DNA from: Microbacterium sp. SYP-A9085
GTDB lineage: Bacteria; Actinomycetota; Actinomycetes; Actinomycetales; Microbacteriaceae
Length of the DNA: 64,000 bases
Direction of reading: 5' to 3'
NCBI RefSeq assembly: GCF_009649635.1
Contig: NZ_WJII01000001.1
Coordinates: forward strand, 434,001-498,000
Under the pieces are notes generated by a model. The model saw only the letters and a list, made by a program, of their open reading frames with translations, was not told the DNA's origin and did not search any database. Both the position numbers and the translations under genes were made by a program. This document shows, piece after piece, positions 1 through 7,991 of this stretch (within the stretch, counting starts at the first letter, position 1; each line of letters begins with the position of its first letter).

Positions 1-2
1 GC

Positions 3-785
3 TCACAGCGCCCAGACGAAAGTCCACGTGCCGGCGGCGAGGGCGATCGCGGCGGAGGCCGCGGCGATGGCCACGGCGATCAGCACGAGCACCGTGTCGC
101 GGGGCCGCAGCACCGACGGGCGCGCCCAGGTGCGCGCGCCCGGCGCCCCGAAGCCGCGCGCTTCCATGGCGGTGGCGAGCTTCGTGCCGCGGCGGATCGC
201 CAGGACGAACAGCGCGAACGACTGACCGAGGAACCGGCGCAGCCGCCCGGTGTCGGCGACTCCGCGCGCCCGGCGGGCGAGCGAGAGCTCGCGCCAGTCC
301 TCGACGAGAAGCCCCACCAGCCGGAGCCCCGCCAGCGCTCCCAGCACGAACCGCGCCGGCAGGCGCACGCGCTGCGAGAGCCCGTCGGCGAGGTCGGTCG
401 GGTCCGTGGTCGACAGCAGCACGACCGCCGGCAGCGCTATCGCGAGGACCCGCAGCAGGATCGCGAGCGCGAGCTGGAACGACCCGTCGGTGACGTGCAC
501 GAGCCCCCACTGCAGGTATGTGTCGCCGGCGGGCCGGCCGTACAGGATCGTCGCCGCCGCGCCCAGCACCGCAGCCGTCAGGAGCGGCCAGGAGCGCAGC
601 CACAGCACGCGCGCGGACAGGCCCGTGAACGGCATCAGTGCGAGCACGCACACGAGCGTCACCCCCGCCGAGACGGCATCGATCGACAGCAGCAGCGTCA
701 CGGTCGTGACAAGGGTCGCGGCCAGCTTCGCGACGGCGTTGAACGACGAGACCCGCGCGGCCCTGTCGACGGCCAGCATGCTCAT
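3..785 (-). CDS. ykoC: ECF transporter transmembrane component (EcfT/YkoC-like)
   Basis: This 260-residue integral membrane protein is the likely energy-coupling T component of an ECF vitamin importer, linking the ATPases to the substrate-binding membrane subunit. It shows several hydrophobic segments (about residues 20-60, 70-120 and a C-terminal span near 235-258) and the EcfT-type cytoplasmic motifs, seen here as ARRARGV and AMEARGFGA. The ATG start overlaps the stop of the upstream ATPase gene in an ATGA arrangement, which fixes the start. The reading frame stays open far upstream, but that part is antisense shadow of the ATPase gene. It is the last gene of the TPP-riboswitch-controlled operon, so the substrate is probably a thiamine precursor such as hydroxymethylpyrimidine. 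Confidence 0.88.
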   Translation of the reverse strand: MSMLAVDRAARVSSFNAVAKLAATLVTTVTLLLSIDAVSAGVTLVCVLALMPFTGLSARVLWLRSWPLLTAAVLGAAATILYGRPAGDTYLQWGLVHVTDGSFQLALAILLRVLAIALPAVVLLSTTDPTDLADGLSQRVRLPARFVLGALAGLRLVGLLVEDWRELSLARRARGVADTGRLRRFLGQSFALFVLAIRRGTKLATAMEARGFGAPGARTWARPSVLRPRDTVLVLIAVAIAAASAAIALAAGTWTFVWAL

Positions 786-2260
786 CGCGACGCCCCCGGC
801 ACGGAGACTCCGCCGATGCGCAGCTCGTCGTCGGCGAGAGCGTCGACGAGGTCGCGGTCGTGCGTGACGAGCACGAGCGCAGTCCCGGCATCCCGCACCT
901 CGTCGATGAGGTCCGCGAGCTCGCGCCACGTGCGGGCGTCCTGGCCGTACGTCGGCTCGTCGAGCACGAGCATCCGTGGGCGCGTGGCGAGCGCCGCCGC
1001 GACAGTGAGCCGGCGCTTTTCGCCGCCGGACAGCGTGAACGGGTTCACGGCGGCGAGCCGCCGCAGCCGCAGTCGGTCCAGGAGCGGGTCCACGCGCGCG
1101 GCGACGGCGGCGTCGTCCAGACGCAGCGCCCGCGGGCCGACGGCGAGCTCGTCGCGCACGCGCGCGGTCAGCAGCTGGTGCTCCGGTTCCTGGAACACCA
1201 TCCCGATCCGCGTCAGCAGCTCCCGCGACCGCCAGCGCGCCGGGTGCGGGCCGAGGCCGCCCGCGAGGGGCGGCGTCGCCTCGAGCGTGCCGGCGGCGGG
1301 CTCGATGAGCCCCGCCAGTGTCATCGCCAGCGTGGACTTGCCGGCGCCGTTCGGGCCGGTCACGGCGAGCGCGCGCCCCGCCTGCACCGCGACGGCGAGG
1401 TGGGATGCCGCGACCCGCAGCATCCCGCGACCGAACCCGCGCCGCCCCACGGCGAGGTCCTGCGCGTGCAGCAGCGGCGCGGCGCCGTCGGCGCGCCGTG
1501 CCCGCGGCGAGCGCCATGGGGCGGCGTGGGGCACCCAGACGCCGGCGGCGGTCAGCTCGCGCTCGTAGCGGGCGAACACGTCGGCGGGCGCGCCGTCGGC
1601 GATGAGCCGCTGGTCGCCGAGCACGACGACCCGGTCCATGTGCTCCGCCCACAGGCCCACCCGGTGCTCGACGACGACGAGGGTCGCGCCGCGCGCGGCG
1701 GCGAGCACGGCGTCGCGGACCTCGACGGCGCCGGCGGGGTCCAGGTTCGCGGTCGGCTCGTCCAGCAGCAGGAGCCCGGGCGCCATCGCGAGCACGCCCG
1801 CCAGCGCGAGCCGCTGCTTCTGCCCGCCGGACAGCTGGGTGGTGGGGTGGTCGCGGCCAAGCCGCAGGCCCACCGCGTCCAGTGCCGCATCCACCCGCCG
1901 CCAGATGTCCGCGCGCGGCACGCCGAGGTTCTCGCATGCGAACGCCACGTCGTCGCCCACGCGGGCGAGCACGACCTGCGAGTCCGGGTCCTGCAGCACG
2001 AGTCCGGCGCGCCCCCGGGCCTGGGCGGGGATCCGGCCGTCCACGAGCAGCCGTCCAGTCTGCTCGCCGTCCTCCTCGTCGCCGAGCACGCCGGCCATGC
2101 CGCGCAGCAGTGTGGACTTGCCGGCGCCGCTGGCGCCCAGCAGCAGCACGCGCTGCCCCGCGGGGATGTCGAGGTCAAGGCCGGAGACCGCCCAGCGGCG
2201 GCGTCCGGCGTGCCGCCATCCCCACCCGGAGGCGGTGACGGCGGCGGGGCGCAGGGTCAT
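782..2260 (-). CDS. ykoD: ECF transporter duplicated ATPase (YkoD-like)
   Basis: This 492-residue cytoplasmic protein is a fusion of two ABC ATPase domains powering the ECF importer. The first half has Walker A (GASGAGKST, about residues 42-50), signature LSGGQ and Walker B LLLLDEPTANLDP. The second half has Walker A GPNGAGKST (about residue 300), signature LSGGEKRR and Walker B MLVLDEPTYGQD. Fused double ATPases are the usual form for YkoD. It lies 3 bases after ykoE and overlaps ykoC by 4 bases, so translation is probably coupled. All key motifs look intact. Confidence 0.92.
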   Translation of the reverse strand: MTLRPAAVTASGWGWRHAGRRRWAVSGLDLDIPAGQRVLLLGASGAGKSTLLRGMAGVLGDEEDGEQTGRLLVDGRIPAQARGRAGLVLQDPDSQVVLARVGDDVAFACENLGVPRADIWRRVDAALDAVGLRLGRDHPTTQLSGGQKQRLALAGVLAMAPGLLLLDEPTANLDPAGAVEVRDAVLAAARGATLVVVEHRVGLWAEHMDRVVVLGDQRLIADGAPADVFARYERELTAAGVWVPHAAPWRSPRARRADGAAPLLHAQDLAVGRRGFGRGMLRVAASHLAVAVQAGRALAVTGPNGAGKSTLAMTLAGLIEPAAGTLEATPPLAGGLGPHPARWRSRELLTRIGMVFQEPEHQLLTARVRDELAVGPRALRLDDAAVAARVDPLLDRLRLRRLAAVNPFTLSGGEKRRLTVAAALATRPRMLVLDEPTYGQDARTWRELADLIDEVRDAGTALVLVTHDRDLVDALADDELRIGGVSVPGASR

Positions 2261-2263
2261 CGG

Positions 2264-2911
2264 CTACGCGGCGTCGGGGTCGTCCGCGTCACGCGAACGG
2301 GCCTGGCGTCCGGCGCCGAACCGGTCCAGCGCCCCGGTCGCGGCGAGCGCCCGCACGATGAGCCAGGAGACCAGGCCCGCCAGCAGGATGCCGGAGACGA
2401 TCGCCGCCACGAAGTAGATGGAGCGGTATCCGAGGGCCTGCGCGGCGATCGACGAGAAGTTCGTGTCGAGGATCGCCGTGGACAGTCCGGCGAGAGCGCC
2501 GGACACGAGCGCTCCCAGCAGGCGCCAGTTGCCGTACAGCAGCAGCGCGAAGCCGAGTTCGGCGCCGACGCCCTCCACGACGCCCCAGATGAACGTCTCA
2601 GGTCCCCACTGCGTGCCCACGGCCATCGAGACCACCGCGGCGACGATCTCGGTGTACAGCGCGGCGCCGGGCTTGCGGATGACGAGTCCCCCGAGCACGC
2701 CGGCGAACAGCCAGCCGCCGGCGAGCAGGCCGTCCAGGCCCGGCAGGAACATCAGGGCAGTCGACAGCGGCGTCCAGGCCTGACCCCAGAGCCAGAAGAT
2801 CACTCCGGCGGCCACGCCGATCACGCTGGCCACGACGATGTCGACGACCCGCCAGCGGTACCGCGACGTGCGCGGCGAGACGACGGCGGATGCGGACGTG
2901 GTTGTGTGCAT
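2264..2911 (-). CDS. ykoE: ECF transporter substrate-binding membrane subunit (YkoE-like)
   Basis: This 215-residue membrane protein with about five or six hydrophobic segments is the first gene of the operon and is the likely S component. The stretch QWGPETFIWGVVEGVGAELGF is typical of the YkoE family, which is linked to hydroxymethylpyrimidine or thiamine uptake. The ATG lies just downstream of a TPP riboswitch on the same strand, so it should be repressed when thiamine pyrophosphate is plentiful. Substrate assignment is by family and riboswitch context only. Confidence 0.88.
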   Translation of the reverse strand: MHTTTSASAVVSPRTSRYRWRVVDIVVASVIGVAAGVIFWLWGQAWTPLSTALMFLPGLDGLLAGGWLFAGVLGGLVIRKPGAALYTEIVAAVVSMAVGTQWGPETFIWGVVEGVGAELGFALLLYGNWRLLGALVSGALAGLSTAILDTNFSSIAAQALGYRSIYFVAAIVSGILLAGLVSWLIVRALAATGALDRFGAGRQARSRDADDPDAA

Positions 2912-2914
2912 TCC

Positions 2915-3011
2915 TGCTCCCTTCCTGCGCTGGCATGACCCAGATCAGGTTCGACGGTCGAAGCGCGGTCGCTTCCTCTCAGCCCGGCACACCGGACTCC
3001 CGTGGTTGTGC
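2915..3011 (-). promoter_or_regulatory. TPP riboswitch (THI element)
   Basis: Read on the minus strand, this stretch contains the conserved THI-box blocks in order: CTGAGA, then GAACCTGATCTGGGTCATGC and the closing GCGCAGGAAGGGAGC just before the ykoE start. A hairpin of GTGCCGGG type precedes CTGAGA. These are the ligand-binding core motifs of the TPP aptamer. It should couple thiamine pyrophosphate level to expression of the ykoE-ykoD-ykoC operon, most likely by hiding the ribosome binding site because the aptamer ends against the start codon. Confidence 0.95.
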
Positions 3012-3016
3012 CGGTC

Positions 3017-3024
3017 AGTATAGT
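3017..3024. promoter_or_regulatory. Overlapping divergent -10 elements
   Basis: The sequence AGTATAGT reads as TATACT on the minus strand, just upstream of the TPP riboswitch, and as TATAGT on the plus strand, 24 bases before the GTG of the carboxypeptidase gene. Both match the sigma-A -10 consensus. No convincing -35 was found for either direction, so this is a suggestion that the two divergent genes share one promoter site. Confidence 0.45.
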
Positions 3025-3047
3025 CGGCGGTCGGGTACCGTGGCCTC

Positions 3048-4463
3048 GTGACCTCAGCCGACGTGACCGAGCCGGACGCCGCGTCCGGCGCGACCTCGAC
3101 GGCGACCCCCGCGCAGGCCCTGGTCTGGTGGGACGGATCCCCCCTGACTGCCGTTCACGCCCGCACGTCATCGACGGCGACGGCGGGGGTGTCGCCGGAC
3201 GCCACCACGACGCTCGTGCCCACGACCGTCCCGCTGCTGGGCGACCGCCGGCGCCGCCGCGGGCTGCGTCCCGGTGCGCTCATCCCGCTCCTGCTGGTGG
3301 TGCTCCTGGCGGTCGCGTACACCGGGACCATGGCGCTGTGGCCGCTGACCGCCGTCCCGCCGACCGTCAGCGCCGCCACCGTGACCGCGCACGCCGCCCC
3401 GACGGCATCCCTGACCTGGCCCGCGGCGGGCGCCGCAGGCGTCGCCGTCGCCGGGTTCGGCGATCCGGTGGCCTCCACGACCGAGCAGAGCTCGATGGCG
3501 AGCATCACGAAGATCGTCACCGCGCTGCTCGTGCTCGACCGCAGCCCGGTCACGGCGGACGACCAGGGCCCCGCGTTCCGCTTCTCCTACCGCGACGGCA
3601 TCGATTACTGGACATATCTGCGCCGCAACGAGTCGGCGCTGAACGTGCCGGTGGGAGGCACGCTCACCCAGTATCAGCTGCTGGAGGGCATGCTGATCGG
3701 ATCGGCCAGCAACTATGCGGCGCGGCTGGCGGGCAACTGGTGGCACTCGAACGCGAGCTTCGCGGATGCCGCGCGCACGTGGCTGGATGAGCGCGGCATC
3801 GAGGGCGTCACCATCGTCGACCCAACGGGGTTCGACGCAGGCAACACCGCCACCCCGCGCGCCCTGATGACCCTGGCGCAGCTCGCGATGGACAACCCCA
3901 CGATCGCCGGGATCGTCGGCACCGCCTCGGTGACGCTGCCGGGCGCCGGCACCGTGAAGAACACGAACACGCTGCTGGCGGACCCCGGCACCGTCGGCAT
4001 GAAGACCGGGGTGCTGGACGGGTTCAACGTCCTCGCCGTCAAGAACCTCACGATCGGCGGGGTGACCGTGCAGGTTGACGCCGTCACGCTGAATCAGCCC
4101 GACTCGAAGACGCGGTGGGCGAGCGCCCGCGACCTCTTCGCGCAGGTTGAGAAGCAGCTGCAGCCGACGGCGGCGGTCACCGCGGACACCGTCGTGGGCT
4201 CCGCGAACACGGTGTGGGGCGAGACAGTGCCGGTGGTCGCGGCATCCGACGCCCGCCTGGTCCTGTGGAACGGGTCCCGCGCCTCGGCGACAGTGACGCT
4301 GCGGCCGACACAGACATGGACGAAGGCGGCGCCGGTGGGCACGGTGACCGCGACCGGCCCGGCGGGGTCGGCGACGGTGGATGCGGTGCTTTCCAGGGAT
4401 GTCGCGGGACCCGGACTGTGGTGGCGCGTCACGCACCCGCTCGAGCTGCTGGGCTGGGACTGA
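3048..4463 (+). CDS. D-alanyl-D-alanine carboxypeptidase (S11 family, membrane-anchored)
   Basis: This 471-residue protein is a penicillin-binding-type peptidase expected to trim peptidoglycan stem peptides outside the membrane. A charged N-terminal cytoplasmic region is followed by one membrane segment (about residues 78-100). Catalytic motifs are SITK (Ser152, Lys155) and KTG (Lys319). The middle motif reads SASN (219-222) where the family usually has S-x-N, an apparent one-residue difference. The start is GTG. It is divergent from the ECF operon. Confidence 0.85.
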   Translation: MTSADVTEPDAASGATSTATPAQALVWWDGSPLTAVHARTSSTATAGVSPDATTTLVPTTVPLLGDRRRRRGLRPGALIPLLLVVLLAVAYTGTMALWPLTAVPPTVSAATVTAHAAPTASLTWPAAGAAGVAVAGFGDPVASTTEQSSMASITKIVTALLVLDRSPVTADDQGPAFRFSYRDGIDYWTYLRRNESALNVPVGGTLTQYQLLEGMLIGSASNYAARLAGNWWHSNASFADAARTWLDERGIEGVTIVDPTGFDAGNTATPRALMTLAQLAMDNPTIAGIVGTASVTLPGAGTVKNTNTLLADPGTVGMKTGVLDGFNVLAVKNLTIGGVTVQVDAVTLNQPDSKTRWASARDLFAQVEKQLQPTAAVTADTVVGSANTVWGETVPVVAASDARLVLWNGSRASATVTLRPTQTWTKAAPVGTVTATGPAGSATVDAVLSRDVAGPGLWWRVTHPLELLGWD

Positions 4464-4469
4464 CCCGGG

Positions 4470-5387
4470 TCAGGCGAAGCGCACGGCCTGGTTCAGCCGG
4501 GTCCGCACGTCGAAGATCTCGTTGCCGCCGATCTCCCGGGCACCGCTGATGCCCCGGCGCAGCACGTTCGCCAGCGAGCCGCGTGCGCACAGCACCGTCC
4601 GCACGCCGTGGACCTTCCCCAGCTCTTCGACGGGCTGGATGACGTCGTCGTCCGGCAGCACGACGACGGCCCCGCCGAAGCGCACCCGCGCCGCGCGCGA
4701 GATGGTCCGCACACCGGCGATGAGGTCCGCTATCGGGGTGCCGGCGACGGCATCCCCCACCAGCTCCCCGCGGCGCACGCGCACCGGGCCGCCGGCGTCC
4801 TCGGACAGCAGCGCGTACAGGCCGCTGGGCGCGAGCACTATGTGATCGATCTTGTCGTTCGGGCCGGTTCCCGTGGCGACGTCGTGCCAGACGGTGTACC
4901 CCATCCCGAGGTCGGCGACAATGCGCGCGGTGGCCTCCTCGGCGAGCGCATCGGCCAGCAGCCGCCGGATCTCCACGGGCGCCGACCGCACCAGCGCGGG
5001 GGCGTACGGATCCGGCACCTCGACACCGCGGCCGGCCCACTCCCGGATCAGGGCGAGGTACTGCTCCCGTCGGCGTCCGCCGGGATGTCCGTGCGAGCGG
5101 GCGCGGGGACGGGTGTCGGTCCGGCGGGCCGGCGCGCGCCATCCGTCACCGGGCGGCGCCGGAACCTGCGCGAACCCGTGGCCGCCGTCGTACGCTGAGC
5201 GCGCCTCGGGGGTGCCCACCAGGGCCCACGCGCGCTGCACCTGGATGAAGTGCGCGGCGTCGCCGCCGGTGTCGGGATGCGTCTGGCGCAGCCGCCGCCG
5301 GTACGCCTTGCGCAGCGCCTCCGCGTCAATTGCGGGATCGACGCCCAGCACGTCGTACGCCGACGCGGACAGCGGGCTGTCGAACAC
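4470..5387 (-). CDS. J-domain protein with NERD-like C-terminal domain
   Basis: This 305-residue protein begins with a J domain (about residues 9-67) carrying the diagnostic HPD at 37-39, which stimulates DnaK-type chaperone ATPase. After an Arg-rich linker, residues about 130-290 resemble a NERD nuclease-related domain: the segment DKIDHIVLAPSGLYAL matches the NERD core, but the following E-x-K catalytic pair expected in active members is not visible. The GTG start has a good GGGAGG ribosome site. Function beyond a DnaK partner is unknown. It converges on the carboxypeptidase gene with only 6 bases between. Confidence 0.75.
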   Translation of the reverse strand: MFDSPLSASAYDVLGVDPAIDAEALRKAYRRRLRQTHPDTGGDAAHFIQVQRAWALVGTPEARSAYDGGHGFAQVPAPPGDGWRAPARRTDTRPRARSHGHPGGRRREQYLALIREWAGRGVEVPDPYAPALVRSAPVEIRRLLADALAEEATARIVADLGMGYTVWHDVATGTGPNDKIDHIVLAPSGLYALLSEDAGGPVRVRRGELVGDAVAGTPIADLIAGVRTISRAARVRFGGAVVVLPDDDVIQPVEELGKVHGVRTVLCARGSLANVLRRGISGAREIGGNEIFDVRTRLNQAVRFA

Positions 5388-5407
5388 CGTACCTCCCTCT
5401 GCGCCAA

Positions 5408-5440
5408 CGGCGGACCGGGTACAGGGTACCCGGTCCGCCG
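5408..5440. terminator. Perfect 15-bp inverted repeat, likely terminator
   Basis: CGGCGGACCGGGTAC and its exact complement are separated by only AGG. The repeat lies between the stop of the beta-helix gene and the start of the J-domain gene, both on the minus strand, so it probably ends transcription of the beta-helix gene. It has no clear U-run, as is common for actinobacterial terminators. Confidence 0.7.
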
Positions 5441-5463
5441 TGGCACTCAGGCCGGCACGGCCG

Positions 5464-6582
5464 TCACTGCATGTGCACGGCCGCGCCGCCGGGGGTGACG
5501 GTGATGCTGTTGCGCGAGATCGCCGGGGCGTCCGGTCCCTGCGTCCAGATTCCGAAGAACTCGTCGCTGATGACGTTGCGCGTGACGACCGTGTCCACGT
5601 TGGCCTGGCCGAGGTCGGCGGGGATCACCCGCGAGTCGACGACCACGCCCATCGTCTGCGGCGCGGACAGCCAGCCGTTGCCGGCCAGCACATTGCGGGT
5701 GACGGTCACGTGCTTGGTCATCGACCCGGCCGCCGCGGCGTGCACGATGACCCCGCCTTCCCCGGAGTCGGTGACCCGGTTGCGGCTTATCAGGATGTCG
5801 CTGACGGTGCTTGCCACCCCGTTCGACTGGGCGACGATACCGCCGACGTCGGGCCCGGTCGGGCCGAACGGCTGTGCGCCCTGCCGGATCGTGTTGCGGG
5901 TGATCGCGACATGGCTGACGGTGTTGCCGGTGTTGAACGCGGAGACCACTATCGCGCACCCGGCGAAGTTGGACCACAGCGCGTTGCGCGTGACCGTGAC
6001 ATCGTTGACCGGGATGTTGTGCGCGTAGGTGGGCAGTCCGACGACGCGGCCGGGATCGAACGGCCCGTTGTCCATCACGCCGATGCCGCCGCGCCCGTTG
6101 TTGTACACGGTGTTGCGGCTGACGGTGGCGTGCGAGACCCCGAACAGGCTGATCGCGAACGCCTGGTCCAGCTGGCCCGTCGTCGGCGGCGTTCCGGGAG
6201 GCTCCGGCGCCGCGGGGGCGTGGAACCCGTTGCCGGTGACCGTCGACCGGGTCACGGTGATGTGCGCCGTGTTCTCGACGAGGATGCCGGCGGCGTTCGC
6301 CCCGGTCACGGTGACGCGGTCGATCGTCACCCACGGCGCGTCCACGTAGATGCCCACGTCGCACCCGGTAGCGTCCACCGTCCGGTGCGCGATGGACTGT
6401 CCCCTGGTCGCGACGACCGCGGCGGTGAAGCCCGAGGCGCCGGCCGGCTGGCAGGCCGGCGCGGTGTCTGCGAGCGCCGCCGTGGCGCCGGTGACGGCGA
6501 ATCCTGCCCCAGCGATCGTCACCCCTGCGGCGATGGCGGAAACTGCCCGCAGCGACCACCGCCGATGTTCTGACGTCTTCAT
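5464..6582 (-). CDS. Secreted right-handed beta-helix repeat protein
   Basis: This 372-residue protein starts with a Sec-type signal peptide (basic n-region, hydrophobic stretch to about residue 35, cleavage near ALADTAPA). The rest is a string of roughly 22-25-residue coils with the pattern V-T-V-T-x-N-x-V, as in pectate-lyase-like parallel beta-helices (NosD/CASH type). No catalytic residues can be named. The chosen ATG has GGGAGAG seven bases upstream; a second ATG 15 bases earlier overlaps that site and is less likely. It may bind or modify cell-surface polysaccharide, but the substrate is unknown. Confidence 0.75.
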   Translation of the reverse strand: MKTSEHRRWSLRAVSAIAAGVTIAGAGFAVTGATAALADTAPACQPAGASGFTAAVVATRGQSIAHRTVDATGCDVGIYVDAPWVTIDRVTVTGANAAGILVENTAHITVTRSTVTGNGFHAPAAPEPPGTPPTTGQLDQAFAISLFGVSHATVSRNTVYNNGRGGIGVMDNGPFDPGRVVGLPTYAHNIPVNDVTVTRNALWSNFAGCAIVVSAFNTGNTVSHVAITRNTIRQGAQPFGPTGPDVGGIVAQSNGVASTVSDILISRNRVTDSGEGGVIVHAAAAGSMTKHVTVTRNVLAGNGWLSAPQTMGVVVDSRVIPADLGQANVDTVVTRNVISDEFFGIWTQGPDAPAISRNSITVTPGGAAVHMQ

Positions 6583-6786
6583 CAGATTCTCTCCCATGTT
6601 CCCGATACGTCACCGGCGGGTCGTGCGACGTAGGCGGTGTCCGTGGGCGTCGGAGAGCGACCGTGCGCGATGCGCATGTGTCGGTGTCCCAGTACTGCGC
6701 GAAGCGCCCGGTCGGGCGCCGCGCAGGTGTTGCGCCGAGTAGCCTAGCCCTCGGTCGGCGCGCGCAACAGAGGGCGGGGCTGCCGG
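6583..6786. other. Gene-free stretch, likely promoter of the beta-helix gene
   Basis: No supported open frame was found here. The beta-helix gene reads leftward from the left edge and the hydratase-type gene ends at the right edge. The DNA probably carries the promoter of the first and the end of the second, but no clear -35/-10 pair could be identified. Confidence 0.4.
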
Positions 6787-7857
6787 TCAGTCCCAGAGCG
6801 GAACGGCGGGCGCGTGGGTGAACGCGGATGCCACGGTGTCGCGCGAGACCTGGGCGGAGGTCGCCGGCGTCCAGGCGGGAGTGCGGTCCTTGTCGACGAG
6901 CTGTGCGCGGATGCCTTCGACGAGGTCCGGCTGGGTCTGCCCGAACCACATCACCAGCCGATACTCCTGTGCGAGGTCGGCGCGCAGGTCGGGCAGGTCG
7001 CGCGCCCGACGCACGGCCTCCAGTGTGACGGCCATGCCGGTCGGGGACAGGTCGGCCATGAGGTCCAGGGCCGCGGCCGCCTCCGGTTCGGGGCGTGCAC
7101 GCAGGCGCTCGATGACCTCGGGCACGGTGTCGGCGGCGAAGGCGTCATCGATCCACGGCCGGGCCGCGGCGAGGCGCGACGGGCCGGGGGTCTCGTCGAA
7201 CAGCAGCACGATGCCGGTCGGCGAGGGCGGGTCGGCGCGCGTGGCGAGCGCCTCGCGCAGCGCGTCCAGGCGGGCGCTGGGAACGACATGGTCGGCGAAG
7301 CCGGCGTAGACGGCGTCCGCGGCATCCATCACGGCGCCGGTGACGCCGAGGTACTCGCCGATGCGCCCCGGGGCGCGGCCCAGCAACCAGGTGCCGCCGA
7401 CGTCGGGGGTGAACCCGATCCGCGTCTCCGGCATCGCGAGCTTCGACCGCTCCGTCACGATGCGGATCGCGGCGTGCCCGGCCAGGCCGATGCCGCCGCC
7501 CATCGTGATGCCGTCGGCGAGGGCGAGGATCGTCTTCGGGTATTCGGCGATGCGGGCGTTCAGCGCGTATTCCGCGCGGAAGAACGCGGCGGTGTCCGGC
7601 GCGTTCCCGGCCGTGATCTGGTCGTAGAGGCTGCGGACGTCGCCGCCCGCGCACAGCCCGCGGTCGCCCGCGCCGTCCAGGACGACGAGGCCGACATCCG
7701 GGTCGTGCTCCCACTCGTCCAGGATTCGGGCCATCTGCTCGATCATGTCGAGGTCGAGGGCGTTGATCGCGCGGGGCCGGTTCAGGGTGATCCGGCCCAG
7801 GCCGCCCCCGCGGTGGGAGAGGACGGTGGGCTCCAGGGAAGCGCGCGGCTCTGTCAC
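6787..7857 (-). CDS. Enoyl-CoA hydratase/isomerase family, probable 3-hydroxyisobutyryl-CoA hydrolase
   Basis: This 356-residue protein of crotonase fold has GAGDRGLCAGGDVRSLY, the oxyanion-hole loop and active-site region of the 3-hydroxyisobutyryl-CoA hydrolase branch, and MGGGIGLAGHAA plus PETRIGFTPDVGGTW further on. That enzyme cleaves 3-hydroxyisobutyryl-CoA in valine breakdown. The length fits this subfamily (about 350) better than simple hydratases (about 260). The start is set at GTG 7857 because residues upstream (from a TTG at 7953) have no family similarity. No strong ribosome site is present, so a leaderless transcript is possible. Exact substrate is uncertain. Confidence 0.82.
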   Translation of the reverse strand: MTEPRASLEPTVLSHRGGGLGRITLNRPRAINALDLDMIEQMARILDEWEHDPDVGLVVLDGAGDRGLCAGGDVRSLYDQITAGNAPDTAAFFRAEYALNARIAEYPKTILALADGITMGGGIGLAGHAAIRIVTERSKLAMPETRIGFTPDVGGTWLLGRAPGRIGEYLGVTGAVMDAADAVYAGFADHVVPSARLDALREALATRADPPSPTGIVLLFDETPGPSRLAAARPWIDDAFAADTVPEVIERLRARPEPEAAAALDLMADLSPTGMAVTLEAVRRARDLPDLRADLAQEYRLVMWFGQTQPDLVEGIRAQLVDKDRTPAWTPATSAQVSRDTVASAFTHAPAVPLWD

Positions 7858-7991
7858 GAGGGCAAGGGTACCGGGTGCGTTCGGACGGTGCCGGGCGACG
7901 ACTCGCGCACATCCCCGTCGATTCAGCGCACCGAACGCGGGTTTATCCGCCAAGATGAAGACGTACTGCCCGCGACGACGAGAGGTTCGGC

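Noticed and set aside
786..1937. N-terminal extension of the ykoC frame
   Set aside because: The extension is Arg/Ala-rich shadow of the ATPase gene; the ATGA overlap at 782-785 marks the true start.
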